Below are positions 1 through 7,435 of a DNA stretch of 64,000 nt, piece by piece. Position 1 is the stretch's first letter. Each line of letters starts with the position of its first letter. Both the position numbers and the translations under genes were made by a program. Source of the stretch: Pseudomonas viridiflava (GTDB lineage Bacteria; Pseudomonadota; Gammaproteobacteria; Pseudomonadales; Pseudomonadaceae). The stretch lies in contig NZ_UTBZ01000099.1 in NCBI RefSeq assembly GCF_900580865.1, positions 1 to 64,000 of the forward strand, in the 5' to 3' direction. The notes under the pieces were generated by a model. It was not told where the DNA came from, searched no databases, and worked only from the letters and a program-made list of their open reading frames with translations.

Positions 1-107
1 ATAATCTTGTTGACTATCAGTCTGACTCCACAAGCACCCACACGAATTGCTTGATTCAGTTGTTAAAGAGCGGTTGGTTAAGATCTTTCGTCTCAACCGA
101 GGCGCGC
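1..107 (-). other. 5' leader of an rRNA operon (partial, runs off left edge)
   Basis: On the minus strand this is the transcribed leader between the proximal rrn promoter and 16S rRNA, which lies beyond the left edge. It follows a TTGACA/TAGAAT promoter, contains a boxA antitermination element, and matches from memory the conserved pre-16S leader of fluorescent pseudomonads. No 16S sequence is inside the window. Confidence 0.8.
60..71 (-). promoter_or_regulatory. boxA antitermination element of the rrn leader
   Basis: The minus strand reads GCTCTTTAACAA, the canonical boxA of rRNA leaders that nucleates the NusB/NusE antitermination complex. It lies about 37 nt downstream of the proximal -10 element, the usual place. 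Confidence 0.8.
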
Positions 108-135
108 ATTCTACAGCAGCCTCATTTGCTGTCAA
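108..135 (-). promoter_or_regulatory. rrn proximal sigma70 promoter
   Basis: Minus strand: -35 TTGACA at 130-135, 16-bp spacer, -10 TAGAAT at 108-113, then a GC-rich discriminator (GCGCGCC). This combination is typical of growth-rate and stringently controlled rRNA promoters. Confidence 0.85.
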
Positions 136-226
136 GTGATTATTTTCAGAAGTTTTCGAAGAATTCTTCAACAACTTCAACCACTTCAACCACTTGCGCT
201 TCCGATCTCTCGTCAGCGGGAGGCGA

Positions 227-254
227 ATTCTACAGCGTTACACGCTGCTGTCAA
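227..254 (-). promoter_or_regulatory. rrn middle sigma70 promoter
   Basis: Minus strand: -35 TTGACA at 249-254, 16-bp spacer, -10 TAGAAT at 227-232, discriminator TCGCC. It lies 119 bp upstream of the proximal promoter with the same architecture, so the two form a tandem array. Confidence 0.75.
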
Positions 255-372
255 CACCTCTTTTTCAACTTCCTTTCGGCTTCGATGAACTGAAGCAATC
301 TGCTGTCGAAGCCTACATAACTCATTGAATCTCAAGGAGTTTTCCGTTTCGACTGCGCCGGAAGTGGGGCGA

Positions 373-400
373 ATTATAGACACTCTGAATCTGCCGTCAA
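373..400 (-). promoter_or_regulatory. rrn distal sigma70 promoter
   Basis: Minus strand: -35 TTGACG at 395-400, 16-bp spacer, -10 TATAAT at 373-378, again followed by TCGCC. It is the third promoter of the tandem array feeding the rRNA operon. From here to 616 I see no gene. Confidence 0.7.
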
Positions 401-616
401 CCGTTAAATTCGTTTTTATCCAAATCTCGCTAAAGCCCCCCCTTCCGCAGCCCTACCTATATAGAAGCAAAACTCGCGCCCCCAGCCGAAATCAACATGA
501 AGGGCAACGCTCGCCGCCGGCGGGACATGCATAGCCACACCAACAGAGGAGACAAACGAGAGGATTGAGCGATTTAGTGGGCAGGAGCGATGGAGGAAGG
601 GAATTCAATATATAGA

Positions 617-694
617 TGGTGTCCCAGGGCAGGTTCGAACTGCCAACCTTCCCCTTAGGAGGGGGATGCTCTATCCAATTGAGCTACTGAGACA
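617..694 (-). tRNA. tRNA-Arg (anticodon CCT)
   Basis: The minus strand folds into a complete cloverleaf: 7-bp acceptor stem TGTCTCA/TGGGACA, D-stem GCTC/GAGC, anticodon stem TCCCC/GGGGA with loop CTCCTAA (anticodon CCT), T-loop TTCGAAC, and an encoded CCA at 617-619. It reads the rare AGG arginine codon. It stands alone upstream of the rrn promoters. Confidence 0.95.
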
Positions 695-988
695 CACGCT
701 TGTCGCAGCAGACGCTGCATGACGGACGGCGTGCATGTTAACCACCGAACCCCAATTTGTCATGTCGTCCGTAGGGCTTTTTAAGTGTAGGCAGGTAGCC
801 TGCCATGCTGCGGGAAGATTTACCGTGCATTTTGCACCCCTCTCAAAAACCCAGCATTGCAAATTGCAACCTTCAGAATCCGAAAAAAGCTCTTAAATGC
901 CTGTTTTTAAAGGACTTAACAGCGGTTAGACTATTGGCACGACGGCTGCTTTGACTGTTCTATAGACGAACACCCGGAGCCACGTCCC

Positions 989-1216
989 ATGAACAGCAAC
1001 CTTTTGCTTGCAAACGCAATTGCTCTGGCGGTTTTGGTGAGCTTCCATTTTCTCCCTGAGGCCGGTGAGCCACAAACGATAGCTCAGCGTATGCCACATT
1101 ATTTGCAGGTGCAGAGAATGCCGCAGTTGGCTGTTCTGAGTGACCAGAACGACCTTGGCTCGAAGGAAGTCAGTACTTCCGAGCCAGCACCGACTTCCGA
1201 ACATCTGGTTTTTTGA
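989..1216 (+). CDS. small hypothetical protein with one N-terminal membrane segment
   Basis: A 75-residue ORF preceded by CGGAG about 10 nt before the ATG. Residues about 4-24 are hydrophobic (signal anchor or signal peptide) and the rest is polar, with no recognised domain. It ends 19 nt before the next small membrane protein on the same strand, so the two may be cotranscribed. An overlapping minus-strand ORF (926-1204) has no better claim. I do not recognise a function. Confidence 0.5.
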   Translation: MNSNLLLANAIALAVLVSFHFLPEAGEPQTIAQRMPHYLQVQRMPQLAVLSDQNDLGSKEVSTSEPAPTSEHLVF

Positions 1217-1235
1217 ATATCTTCAGGAGCAAAAC

Positions 1236-1415
1236 ATGTCCAAGTCAGCTGCAGGATTTCTGATCCTCGCCTTATTGAGTGGCATTGTGCATTTATCGCT
1301 GTTCGAGGACACCGAAATCACCCTGCCGCTAATTGTCAGCGGTGTTTCTGGTGTGATGTTCGTGCTAGCCCTGGCTGCAGGACGAAAGATCAAATTTGAC
1401 CCGGTGCTGCGTTGA
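1236..1415 (+). CDS. small membrane protein, PA3371-like hypothetical
   Basis: A 59-residue protein starting at ATG 1236 with an AGGAG Shine-Dalgarno 6 nt upstream. It has two hydrophobic helices (about 5-22 and 31-48) separated by a short acidic loop, and ends in a basic tail. Its position next to phnN resembles the unnamed small gene beside phnP/phnN in P. aeruginosa; this comparison is from memory. Its 3' end overlaps the 3' end of convergent phnN by 26 nt. Function unknown. Confidence 0.7.
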   Translation: MSKSAAGFLILALLSGIVHLSLFEDTEITLPLIVSGVSGVMFVLALAAGRKIKFDPVLR

Positions 1416-1959
1416 GATCGATCAAACTCAAAAGATGACTGACCGTTTCATCCAGATCGCCAGAATTATCGATGAGATGGACAGGCCCGTCACTTGACCT
1501 CCTATCCTTGAACAGCGCATTACGAGCGAGCCTTGCGTCAACTTGCTCAAGCGTCTCTCGACCACGCCTCAGCAGACGCTCTCGCAACACCTCATCCCTG
1601 ACCGTCAGTAAAACCGGCAACAATGTCGGATAACGCTCCAGCGCCTGCCGCAGGTTAGCCCGTGAGCCATTGACCAAAACATACTGCCCGGCACTCAACC
1701 ATCTATCCATCTCCACCGGTATTCCGTAAGCGAGACCATTGGCACGCCATGCGAGCGAAAAATCACCGGCACGCTCGAGCCGCTCGAACTCTTCCGGCGT
1801 CACCCCAATAGCATCCTCCCCCACCGACTCCGCTGATCGGGTAATCACCCTACGCATCACTTCACAGTTAAAAGCACGTAATGGCTCGCGAGCAGCCTCA
1901 ATCAGACTGTCCTTGCCTGAACCGGACGGCCCCATCAAATAAATCAGTTTGCCATCCAT
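1390..1959 (-). CDS. phnN: ribose 1,5-bisphosphate phosphokinase PhnN
   Basis: This 189-aa P-loop kinase phosphorylates ribose 1,5-bisphosphate to PRPP, the last steps of C-P lyase phosphonate degradation. The Walker A motif GPSGSGKD is at residues 10-17, and the fold is guanylate-kinase-like throughout. The start at 1959 (MDGKLIYLMG) fits family length; an in-frame extension to 2085 lacks homology. In P. aeruginosa phnN belongs to a long phn operon next to amrZ, but here only phnN remains and amrZ follows after about 390 bp with no C-P lyase genes between. It may serve as an alternative PRPP source. The annotation is firm; the physiological role is inferred. Confidence 0.9.
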   Translation of the reverse strand: MDGKLIYLMGPSGSGKDSLIEAAREPLRAFNCEVMRRVITRSAESVGEDAIGVTPEEFERLERAGDFSLAWRANGLAYGIPVEMDRWLSAGQYVLVNGSRANLRQALERYPTLLPVLLTVRDEVLRERLLRRGRETLEQVDARLARNALFKDRRSSDGPVHLIDNSGDLDETVSHLLSLIDLNAAPGQI

Positions 1960-2000
1960 CCTGAAAACGCCCTCCGGCAGGTGTCTGCCACTAGTAAATC

Positions 2001-2011
2001 GGCAATTTGCC
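2001..2011. promoter_or_regulatory. possible AmrZ operator
   Basis: The sequence GGCAATTTGCC fits the GGC-N5-GCC pattern reported for AmrZ binding and is nearly palindromic. It lies between phnN and amrZ. AmrZ is known to repress its own gene in P. aeruginosa. The motif is short, so this is a candidate only. Confidence 0.3.
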
Positions 2012-2166
2012 ACTATCCTGTACAGGTAAGGAACAAGGATGCAGAACCCGCATAGGATGCACGTTCTGATGGCTTCGGACATCAATAGATGTGCAGCAGG
2101 AGGCGGACCAGGTTGCGGACAGAGGCGAAGATTTCAAACCAGTCCGCATTTCTGATAATTGGTGCT

Positions 2167-2177
2167 GGCATTACGCC
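2167..2177. promoter_or_regulatory. possible AmrZ operator upstream of amrZ
   Basis: GGCATTACGCC again fits GGC-N5-GCC, 173 bp upstream of the amrZ start. Together with the copy at 2001-2011 it suggests autoregulation. The remaining 1960-2349 interval holds no convincing gene. Confidence 0.35.
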
Positions 2178-2349
2178 TTTACCCAGCTCAATATTTGTCA
2201 CAGAATTGACGCCAATGATCTGGCAATTTTGAGGCATGATGCGGGCCTCTTAACAATTCAGGTTGAACCATTTGGCGCGGATGCTTGTCCTACCACACAT
2301 CCTGCGGCCAATCCCGAGAACCGCTCCCCTGAACTAACCGGTTAAATAT

Positions 2350-2676
2350 ATGCGCCCATTGAAACAGGCAATTTATTCCAGCCGTACGGCTGACAAGTTT
2401 GTCGTACGTCTGCCAGACGGAATGCGTGAACGCATTGCCGAGGTGGCTCGCAATCATCATCGCAGCATGAACTCCGAGATCATTGCGCGCCTTGAGCAGA
2501 GTCTTATTCAGGAAGGCGCACTGGGCGAAGAGCTGAGCATGCGTCTGGACAGCCCGGAACTGTCGCTACACGAACGCGAGCTGTTGCAACGTTTCCGTCA
2601 ACTTTCTCATCGCCAGCAGAACGCCTTGGTGTCCTTGATCGCCCACGACGCAGAAATGGCAGCAGACGCGTCCTGA
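2350..2676 (+). CDS. amrZ: Arc-type transcriptional regulator AmrZ (AlgZ)
   Basis: A 108-aa ribbon-helix-helix regulator. The DNA-binding strand is in the segment [19 protein letters not shown] (residues about 15-33), followed by the helix pair with [17 protein letters not shown] and an acidic C-terminal tetramerisation region. It matches Pseudomonas AmrZ over its full length as I know it. AmrZ controls alginate, flagella, c-di-GMP enzymes and iron genes, activating or repressing by promoter. It is flanked by candidate self-operators and a strong terminator. Its neighbour phnN matches the phn-amrZ neighbourhood of P. aeruginosa, but the rest of phn is missing. Confidence 0.95.
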   Translation: MRPLKQAIYSSRTADKFVVRLPDGMRERIAEVARNHHRSMNSEIIARLEQSLIQEGALGEELSMRLDSPELSLHERELLQRFRQLSHRQQNALVSLIAHDAEMAADAS

Positions 2677-2695
2677 GTCATACCGAACATCTCAA

Positions 2696-2721
2696 GCCAG
2701 CTTAACAGCTGGCTTTTTTTT
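2696..2721 (+). terminator. intrinsic terminator of amrZ
   Basis: A perfect 7-bp stem (GCCAGCT/AGCTGGC, 2696-2702 with 2707-2713) with a 4-nt loop is followed by eight T (2714-2721), 20 nt after the amrZ stop. Confidence 0.9.
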
Positions 2722-2746
2722 GCGCGGAATTTGAGAATTCGCAGGC

Positions 2747-2773
2747 AAAAAAAAGCCCGCCAGATGGGCGGGC
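2747..2773 (-). terminator. intrinsic terminator of mgtE
   Basis: On the minus strand a stem GCCCGCC/GGCGGGC (2755-2761 with 2767-2773) is followed by eight T (2747-2754). It is placed just after the mgtE stop and back to back with the amrZ terminator. Confidence 0.9.
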
Positions 2774-2790
2774 TGTTTCGGTAGCGCAGA

Positions 2791-4233
2791 TCAGAGCAGG
2801 AAGATTGTCGCCAGCCCCAGGAATATGAAGAAGCCACCGCTGTCGGTCATGGCGGTGATCATCACGCTGGCACCCATGGCCGGATCCCGCCCCATTTTCG
2901 CCAGGGTCATCGGGATCAATACCCCCATCAACGCAGCCAGCAACAGGTTGAGCGTCATCGCCGCCGTCATCACCACGCCCAACGACCAACTGCCGTAGAG
3001 CAGATAAGCAACCACACCGATCACCCCACCCCAGACCAGGCCATTGATCAGACCTACCGCCAACTCTTTGCGCATCAGGCGCGAAGTATTGCCAGTACTC
3101 ACCTGATCGAGCGCCATGGCGCGAACGATCATGGTGATCGTCTGGTTACCGGAGTTGCCACCAATACCCGCCACAATCGGCATCAGCGCCGCGAGCGCTA
3201 CCAGCTTCTCGATCGAACCTTCGAACAGGCCGATCACCCGCGAAGCGACGAACGCAGTTATCAGATTGACCGCCAGCCACGCCCAACGGTTGCGCAGCGA
3301 CTTCCAGACCGAGGCGAAGATGTCTTCCTCTTCACGCAGACCCGCCATGTTGAGGACTTCGCTTTCGCTCTCTTCACGAATAAGGTCGACCATTTCGTCG
3401 ATGGTCAGACGACCGATCAGCTTACCGTTCTTGTCGACCACCGGAGCCGAGATCAAGTCGTAACGCTCGAACGCCTGAGCAGCGTCGTAAGCGTCTTCGT
3501 CGGGATGAAAACTCACCGGATCACTGGCCATGACTTCAGCCACCTGTTTTTCCGGATCGTTGACCAGCAAGCGCTTGATCGGCAGCACACCCTTGAGCAC
3601 ACCGTCGTAATCGACCACGAACAGCTTATCGGTATGGCCAGGCAACTCTTTCAGACGACGCAGGTAACGCAAGACGACTTCGAGGCTGACATCCTCACGG
3701 ATTGTCACCATTTCGAAGTCCATCAGCGCACCGACCTGCTCCTCATCGTAAGACAAGGCTGATCGCACGCGCTCACGTTGCTGGTTATCCAGACTCTCCA
3801 TCAGCTCATGGACGACGTCTCGCGGCAGCTCGGAAGCCAGGTCAGCAAGTTCGTCAGCATCCATGTCCTTGGCCGCAGCCAGGAGCTCGTGATCGTCCAT
3901 GTCGGCGATCAGCGTTTCACGAACGGAGTCGGATACTTCGAGAAGAATGTCGCCGTCGCGATCTGCCTTGACCAGTTGCCAGAGCGTCAGACGATCGTCC
4001 AGCGGCAAGGCTTCAAGGATATAGGCAACGTCGGCGGAGTGCAGATCATCGAGCTTACGTTGCAGCTCGACAAGATTCTGCCGGTGAACCAGGTTTTCGA
4101 CGCGGTCGTGATGGGCGCCTTCCTGGCGATGAGTCAGGTCTTCGACGACCCGCTGGCGCTGCAGCAGCTCGACGACCTGAGCCAGGCGATCCTGCAGGCT
4201 TTCTTGTGTTTTCTTTACTTCGATTTCAGACAT
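2791..4233 (-). CDS. mgtE: magnesium transporter MgtE
   Basis: A 480-aa channel that imports Mg2+ across the inner membrane. It has an N-terminal superhelical domain (about 30-135), a tandem CBS domain pair (about 140-270) that senses cytosolic Mg2+, a connecting helix, and five transmembrane helices in the last 170 residues, including the conserved PIVAGIGGNSGNQ segment of the pore region. The start at 4233 (MSEIEVKKT) has GGAG 9 nt upstream; a start 10 codons earlier lacks support. It is monocistronic with its own terminator. I see no Mg2+ riboswitch in its leader. Confidence 0.95.
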   Translation of the reverse strand: MSEIEVKKTQESLQDRLAQVVELLQRQRVVEDLTHRQEGAHHDRVENLVHRQNLVELQRKLDDLHSADVAYILEALPLDDRLTLWQLVKADRDGDILLEVSDSVRETLIADMDDHELLAAAKDMDADELADLASELPRDVVHELMESLDNQQRERVRSALSYDEEQVGALMDFEMVTIREDVSLEVVLRYLRRLKELPGHTDKLFVVDYDGVLKGVLPIKRLLVNDPEKQVAEVMASDPVSFHPDEDAYDAAQAFERYDLISAPVVDKNGKLIGRLTIDEMVDLIREESESEVLNMAGLREEEDIFASVWKSLRNRWAWLAVNLITAFVASRVIGLFEGSIEKLVALAALMPIVAGIGGNSGNQTITMIVRAMALDQVSTGNTSRLMRKELAVGLINGLVWGGVIGVVAYLLYGSWSLGVVMTAAMTLNLLLAALMGVLIPMTLAKMGRDPAMGASVMITAMTDSGGFFIFLGLATIFLL

Positions 4234-4554
4234 AGGCGAACTCCACTCCCAGCAGCGGGGCACGCCGGAAGAATCAATCAGTCAATTCATGATTGGTGAA
4301 ACGGGGTACTGAGTAACTACTGGGTAAGTCCATGGAGGTTTTCCATAAGCCCCGGCGGGGCTGACGGGCGCAATGATACACCGCTTGACGGTTTAAAACG
4401 TTAAAAAATCGCGGTCGAAACAAGCGCTTGCGAAACAAACCTGAGCGCTGTCCTGATCCCTGCAAATGCGACGACTTATCCTGAAAAGAAAACACACCGG
4501 CGCCAAAGAATGTAGCGACTAACCTTGAACGTAGATCGTCATGGAGGACGTCGA
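4234..4554. other. intergenic region between divergent mgtE and the following gene
   Basis: About 320 bp between divergently transcribed genes, so both promoters must be here. I could not pick convincing -35/-10 pairs, and there is no coding potential or repeat. Confidence 0.5.
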
Positions 4555-5073
4555 ATGCCACTGAAAACATCCCACCTTGTACTTGCCAGCCTGCTTTACC
4601 TGCCGCCAAACGGGGCTGCAATCACCCTCCACCGCTGCGAAGCAGTCGATGGCAGCATCACATTTACATCGATGAGCTGTGCGCACGGCGAACGGCGCTC
4701 AGCACAGGAAGTCCACCCCTACTCGCCCGGATCAGTCGTGGCGGTTATGCCAGCACACGACCATGAAGAAACCTCCGGGATGACAACCAAAGCTCGAGAA
4801 CCTGGTGTTATCGGCGACGCAGGAGACCCATGCGGAAACCTGATCGACGCCAGACAACGTCGCGAAGCCATCATTAATCGACGCGTGATTGCCGGCATGA
4901 GTCAGCAGGATGTCGAAAGCGCGCTGGGAAAACCGGACAAGGTGAATATTCGAACATCGACCACACGCTATCGATACGACCTCAAGCGAGGCCGCACTGC
5001 TCAAATAGATTTTGATGAGAAAGGATGCGTGAAGGCAAAAGCCAAATCCCGGACAGCAAAAAGCCCGCGTTAA
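4555..5073 (+). CDS. exported DUF4124-like protein
   Basis: A 172-aa protein with a signal peptide (hydrophobic residues 6-20), an N-terminal DUF4124-like segment (YxC..DGSITFTSxSC pattern around 24-42), a low-complexity linker, and a C-terminal region (about 115-160) with ISRMSQQDVESALGKP-type wording as in SmpA/OmlA-like lipoproteins. The start at 4555 has GGAGGA 7 nt upstream. Its stop codon forms the loop of its own terminator. A periplasmic location is inferred; the function is unknown. Confidence 0.8.
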   Translation: MPLKTSHLVLASLLYLPPNGAAITLHRCEAVDGSITFTSMSCAHGERRSAQEVHPYSPGSVVAVMPAHDHEETSGMTTKAREPGVIGDAGDPCGNLIDARQRREAIINRRVIAGMSQQDVESALGKPDKVNIRTSTTRYRYDLKRGRTAQIDFDEKGCVKAKAKSRTAKSPR

Positions 5074-5086
5074 ACGCGGGCTTTTT
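5058..5086. terminator. bidirectional terminator overlapping a stop codon
   Basis: A perfect 8-bp stem GCCCGCGT/ACGCGGGC (5063-5070 with 5074-5081) is flanked by five A on the left and five T on the right. The 3-nt loop is the TAA stop of the upstream gene. It can stop both that gene and the leftward tRNA transcripts. Confidence 0.9.
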
Positions 5087-5092
5087 GGTATA

Positions 5093-5169
5093 TGGTGCAC
5101 TCGACAGGATTCGAACCTGTGACCGCTCGGTTCGTAGCCGAGTACTCTATCCAGCTGAGCTACGAGTGC
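5093..5169 (-). tRNA. tRNA-Arg (anticodon ACG), copy 1
   Basis: A cloverleaf on the minus strand: acceptor GCACTCG/CGAGTGC, anticodon loop CTACGAA (ACG), T-loop TTCGAATC, and encoded CCA at 5093-5095. The first-position A is expected to be edited to inosine to read CGU/CGC/CGA. It is one of three copies. Confidence 0.95.
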
Positions 5170-5241
5170 AATTTGTGTTTTTAGACCAGACCACAACTGG
5201 CTGAAACCAAGTTATTCACATTGCTGCAACTAACTCTTAAA

Positions 5242-5318
5242 TGGTGCACTCGACAGGATTCGAACCTGTGACCGCTCGGTTCGTAGCCGAGTACTCTATC
5301 CAGCTGAGCTACGAGTGC
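5242..5318 (-). tRNA. tRNA-Arg (anticodon ACG), copy 2
   Basis: Identical in sequence to copy 1 and exactly 149 bp away from it. CCA is encoded at 5242-5244. The 72-bp spacers on either side are close relatives of each other. Confidence 0.95.
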
Positions 5319-5390
5319 ATTTGTGTTTGTTAGACCAGATCACACCTGGTTGAAGCCGAGTCATTTACATTGCTGTAACTGACTCTTAAG

Positions 5391-5467
5391 TGGTGCACTC
5401 GACAGGATTCGAACCTGTGACCGCTCGGTTCGTAGCCGAGTACTCTATCCAGCTGAGCTACGAGTGC
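5391..5467 (-). tRNA. tRNA-Arg (anticodon ACG), copy 3
   Basis: Third copy, again exactly 149 bp from its neighbour, with CCA at 5391-5393. As the most upstream copy on the minus strand it is probably the first in the transcript. Confidence 0.95.
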
Positions 5468-5574
5468 ATTTGTTGCGCCGCATTATAGCCCGTCTAATCT
5501 CTATTCCAACCACTTTTTCTAGTAATTTCAACAACTTACCGAAAAAGCCAGATTACGACGTACTAAGCAAATAA

Positions 5575-5665
5575 TGGCGGAGAACGGGGGATTCGAACCC
5601 CCGACACCCTTTTGAGGTGTACTCCCTTAGCAGGGGAGCGCCTTCGGCCACTCGGCCAGCTCTCC
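5575..5665 (-). tRNA. tRNA-Ser (anticodon GCT)
   Basis: A 91-nt minus-strand cloverleaf with the long variable arm typical of class II tRNAs. The acceptor stem is GGAGAGC-type, the anticodon loop CTGCTAA gives GCT, and CCA is at 5575-5577. It reads AGC/AGU. It lies upstream of the tRNA-Arg array and downstream of rsmA, the conserved order in pseudomonads. Confidence 0.95.
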
Positions 5666-5727
5666 GCAACACGGGGCGTATCTTAACCAACCTTTTCCCC
5701 GTTTGCAAACATAAAAATCGATAAAAA

Positions 5728-5916
5728 TTAATGGCTTGGTTCTTCGTCCTTCTCTTTCTTTATACGCAGGTAAATTTCCTCACGGTGCACGGCAACCTCT
5801 TTCGGGGCGTTGACGCCGATACGCACCTGGTTTCCTTTAACGCCGAGCACGGTCACGGTGATTTCGCCATCACCGATAATCAGGCTTTCTGCGCACCGAC
5901 GAGTCAGAATCAGCAT
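5728..5916 (-). CDS. rsmA: carbon storage / secondary metabolism regulator RsmA (CsrA)
   Basis: A 62-aa RNA-binding dimer that binds GGA-containing loops near ribosome sites and represses or stabilises mRNAs. It is titrated by the Gac-controlled RsmX/Y/Z RNAs. The hallmark MLILTRR start, the [25 protein letters not shown] core and the RNA-contacting arginine of VHREE are intact. The start at 5916 has AAGGAG 8 nt upstream; six extra in-frame codons upstream are untranslated leader. It lies downstream of lysC, as in other Pseudomonas. Confidence 0.97.
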   Translation of the reverse strand: MLILTRRCAESLIIGDGEITVTVLGVKGNQVRIGVNAPKEVAVHREEIYLRIKKEKDEEPSH

Positions 5917-6060
5917 ACCTTTCTCCTTACGCAATTCAGTTCAGGGACAACAGTCTGCAAAAAAAAGGCACCCGACCTACAACCGGAGCGATCGTAGCCC
6001 TACATGCCTGAGTATTGACCAGCGCGAGCAAAAGAACAGTTCAGGGCTCGCGCCATTCAA

Positions 6061-6090
6061 AAAATAAAGGGCGCGGTCAGACCGCGCCCT
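6061..6090 (-). terminator. intrinsic terminator of lysC
   Basis: On the minus strand a 9-bp perfect stem GGGCGCGGT/ACCGCGCCC (6069-6077 with 6081-6089), loop CAG, is followed by a T-rich TTTATTTT run. It separates lysC from rsmA, so rsmA has its own promoter. Confidence 0.85.
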
Positions 6091-6103
6091 TCAAGAAACG
6101 GAA

Positions 6104-7345
6104 TTACTCGCCTTGACGGGCCGGAGCATCCAGTTCGAAAGCCGTGTGCAGGGCGCGCACGGCCAGTTCCAGGTACTTCTCTTCGATGACCACGGAAACC
6201 TTGATTTCCGAAGTCGAGATCATCTGGATGTTGATGCTTTCTTTTGCCAGGGATTCGAACATGCGGCTGGCCACGCCTGCGTGGGAACGCATGCCGACGC
6301 CGACGATCGAGACCTTGGCAATCTTGGTGTCGCCAACCACTTCACGGGCACCGATCTCACGAGCGGTGTTTTCCAGCACGGTCTGTGCGGCCTGATAGTC
6401 GTTGCGGTGCACGGTGAAGGTGAAGTCGGTGGTGTTATCGTGCGCAACGTTCTGCACGATCATGTCGACTTCGATGTTCGCGGCACTGATCGGGCCGAGA
6501 ATCTTGAACGCCACGCCCGGGGTGTCTGGCACGCCACGGATGGTCAGCTTGGCTTCATCGCGGTTGAAAGCGATGCCGGAAATGATCGGCTGTTCCATGG
6601 TTTCCTCTTCATCAATAGTAATGAGGGTGCCCGGACCCTCCTTGAAGCTGTGCAGTACGCGCAGCGGAACGTTGTACTTGCCGGCGAATTCCACCGCACG
6701 GATCTGCAACACCTTGGAACCGAGGCTGGCCATTTCCAGCATCTCTTCGAAGGTGATCTTGTCCAGACGCTGAGCGACCGGCACAACGCGCGGGTCGGTG
6801 GTGTAAACACCATCCACGTCAGTGTAGATCTGGCACTCGTCAGCCTTCAGCGCCGCAGCCAATGCCACGCCGGTGGTATCGGAACCGCCACGACCGAGGG
6901 TGGTAATGTTGCCGTGCTCGTCGACGCCCTGGAAACCGGCGACAACCACCACGCGACCTGCCTTCAGATCACCACGAATCTTCTGGTCATCAATCTGCAA
7001 GATACGCGCTTTATTGTGCGCACTGTCGGTCAGGATCCGCACCTGATTACCGGTGTACGACACTGCCGGCACACCGCGCTTGATCAGCGCCATCGCCAAC
7101 AGGGCAATCGTCACCTGTTCACCGGTGGAAACGATCACGTCCAGTTCACGTGGAACCGGTTGCGTGTCGCCACTGATTTGCTTGGCCAGATCGATCAGAC
7201 GGTTGGTTTCGCCGCTCATTGCAGACAGCACAACCACCAGGTCATCGCCGGCATCGCGGAATTTCTTAACCTTGTCGGCGACCTGCTCGATTCTCTCGAC
7301 AGTACCGACCGAGGTGCCTCCAAATTTCTGTACGATCAAAGCCAT
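6104..7345 (-). CDS. lysC: aspartate kinase LysC
   Basis: A 413-aa enzyme that phosphorylates aspartate, the first step toward lysine, threonine, methionine and diaminopimelate. The kinase domain begins with KFGGTSVG (residues 7-14) and contains the substrate-binding LGRGGSDTT segment (about 165-173). Two ACT domains in the last 150 residues mediate feedback inhibition by lysine/threonine. The start at 7345 (MALIVQKFGG) fits the family; an ATG seven codons upstream is possible. It lies 90 bp after alaS in the same direction. Confidence 0.97.
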   Translation of the reverse strand: MALIVQKFGGTSVGTVERIEQVADKVKKFRDAGDDLVVVLSAMSGETNRLIDLAKQISGDTQPVPRELDVIVSTGEQVTIALLAMALIKRGVPAVSYTGNQVRILTDSAHNKARILQIDDQKIRGDLKAGRVVVVAGFQGVDEHGNITTLGRGGSDTTGVALAAALKADECQIYTDVDGVYTTDPRVVPVAQRLDKITFEEMLEMASLGSKVLQIRAVEFAGKYNVPLRVLHSFKEGPGTLITIDEEETMEQPIISGIAFNRDEAKLTIRGVPDTPGVAFKILGPISAANIEVDMIVQNVAHDNTTDFTFTVHRNDYQAAQTVLENTAREIGAREVVGDTKIAKVSIVGVGMRSHAGVASRMFESLAKESINIQMISTSEIKVSVVIEEKYLELAVRALHTAFELDAPARQGE

Positions 7346-7398
7346 TTCAAAGCCGCCTCTGCCCATGAAGGGCGCCCAATAATCACTCGAACAGCCGC

Positions 7399-7425
7399 CC
7401 GGCCCGCCACTAGACTGCGGGCCGG
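7399..7425 (-). other. stem-loop between alaS and lysC
   Basis: A perfect 9-bp GC-rich stem CCGGCCCGC/GCGGGCCGG (7399-7407 with 7417-7425) lies in the alaS-lysC gap. No T run follows on the minus strand, so it is more likely an RNA processing or stabilising structure, or a weak attenuator, than a full terminator. Confidence 0.55.
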
Positions 7426-7435
7426 ACGGACTGCC

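Larger units (their letters stand above)
5093..5467 (-). repeat. 149-bp tandem repeat carrying three tRNA-Arg genes
   Basis: The tRNA starts at 5093, 5242 and 5391 are spaced exactly 149 bp, and the spacers share runs such as TTAGACCAGA and ACTCTTAA. The array arose by tandem duplication of tRNA plus spacer. The spacers have diverged by several substitutions while the tRNA parts stayed identical. Confidence 0.9.

Noticed and set aside
2091..2345. 84-codon ORF between phnN and amrZ
   Set aside because: No Shine-Dalgarno and no recognisable sequence; overlaps the probable amrZ promoter and candidate operators.
4234..4554. Mg2+ riboswitch (M-box or ykkC-like) ahead of mgtE
   Set aside because: None of the conserved segments of known Mg2+ riboswitches could be found.
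5093..5467. CRISPR array (regular 149-bp spacing)
   Set aside because: The repeated units are tRNA-Arg genes with 72-bp spacers, not short repeats with unique spacers.
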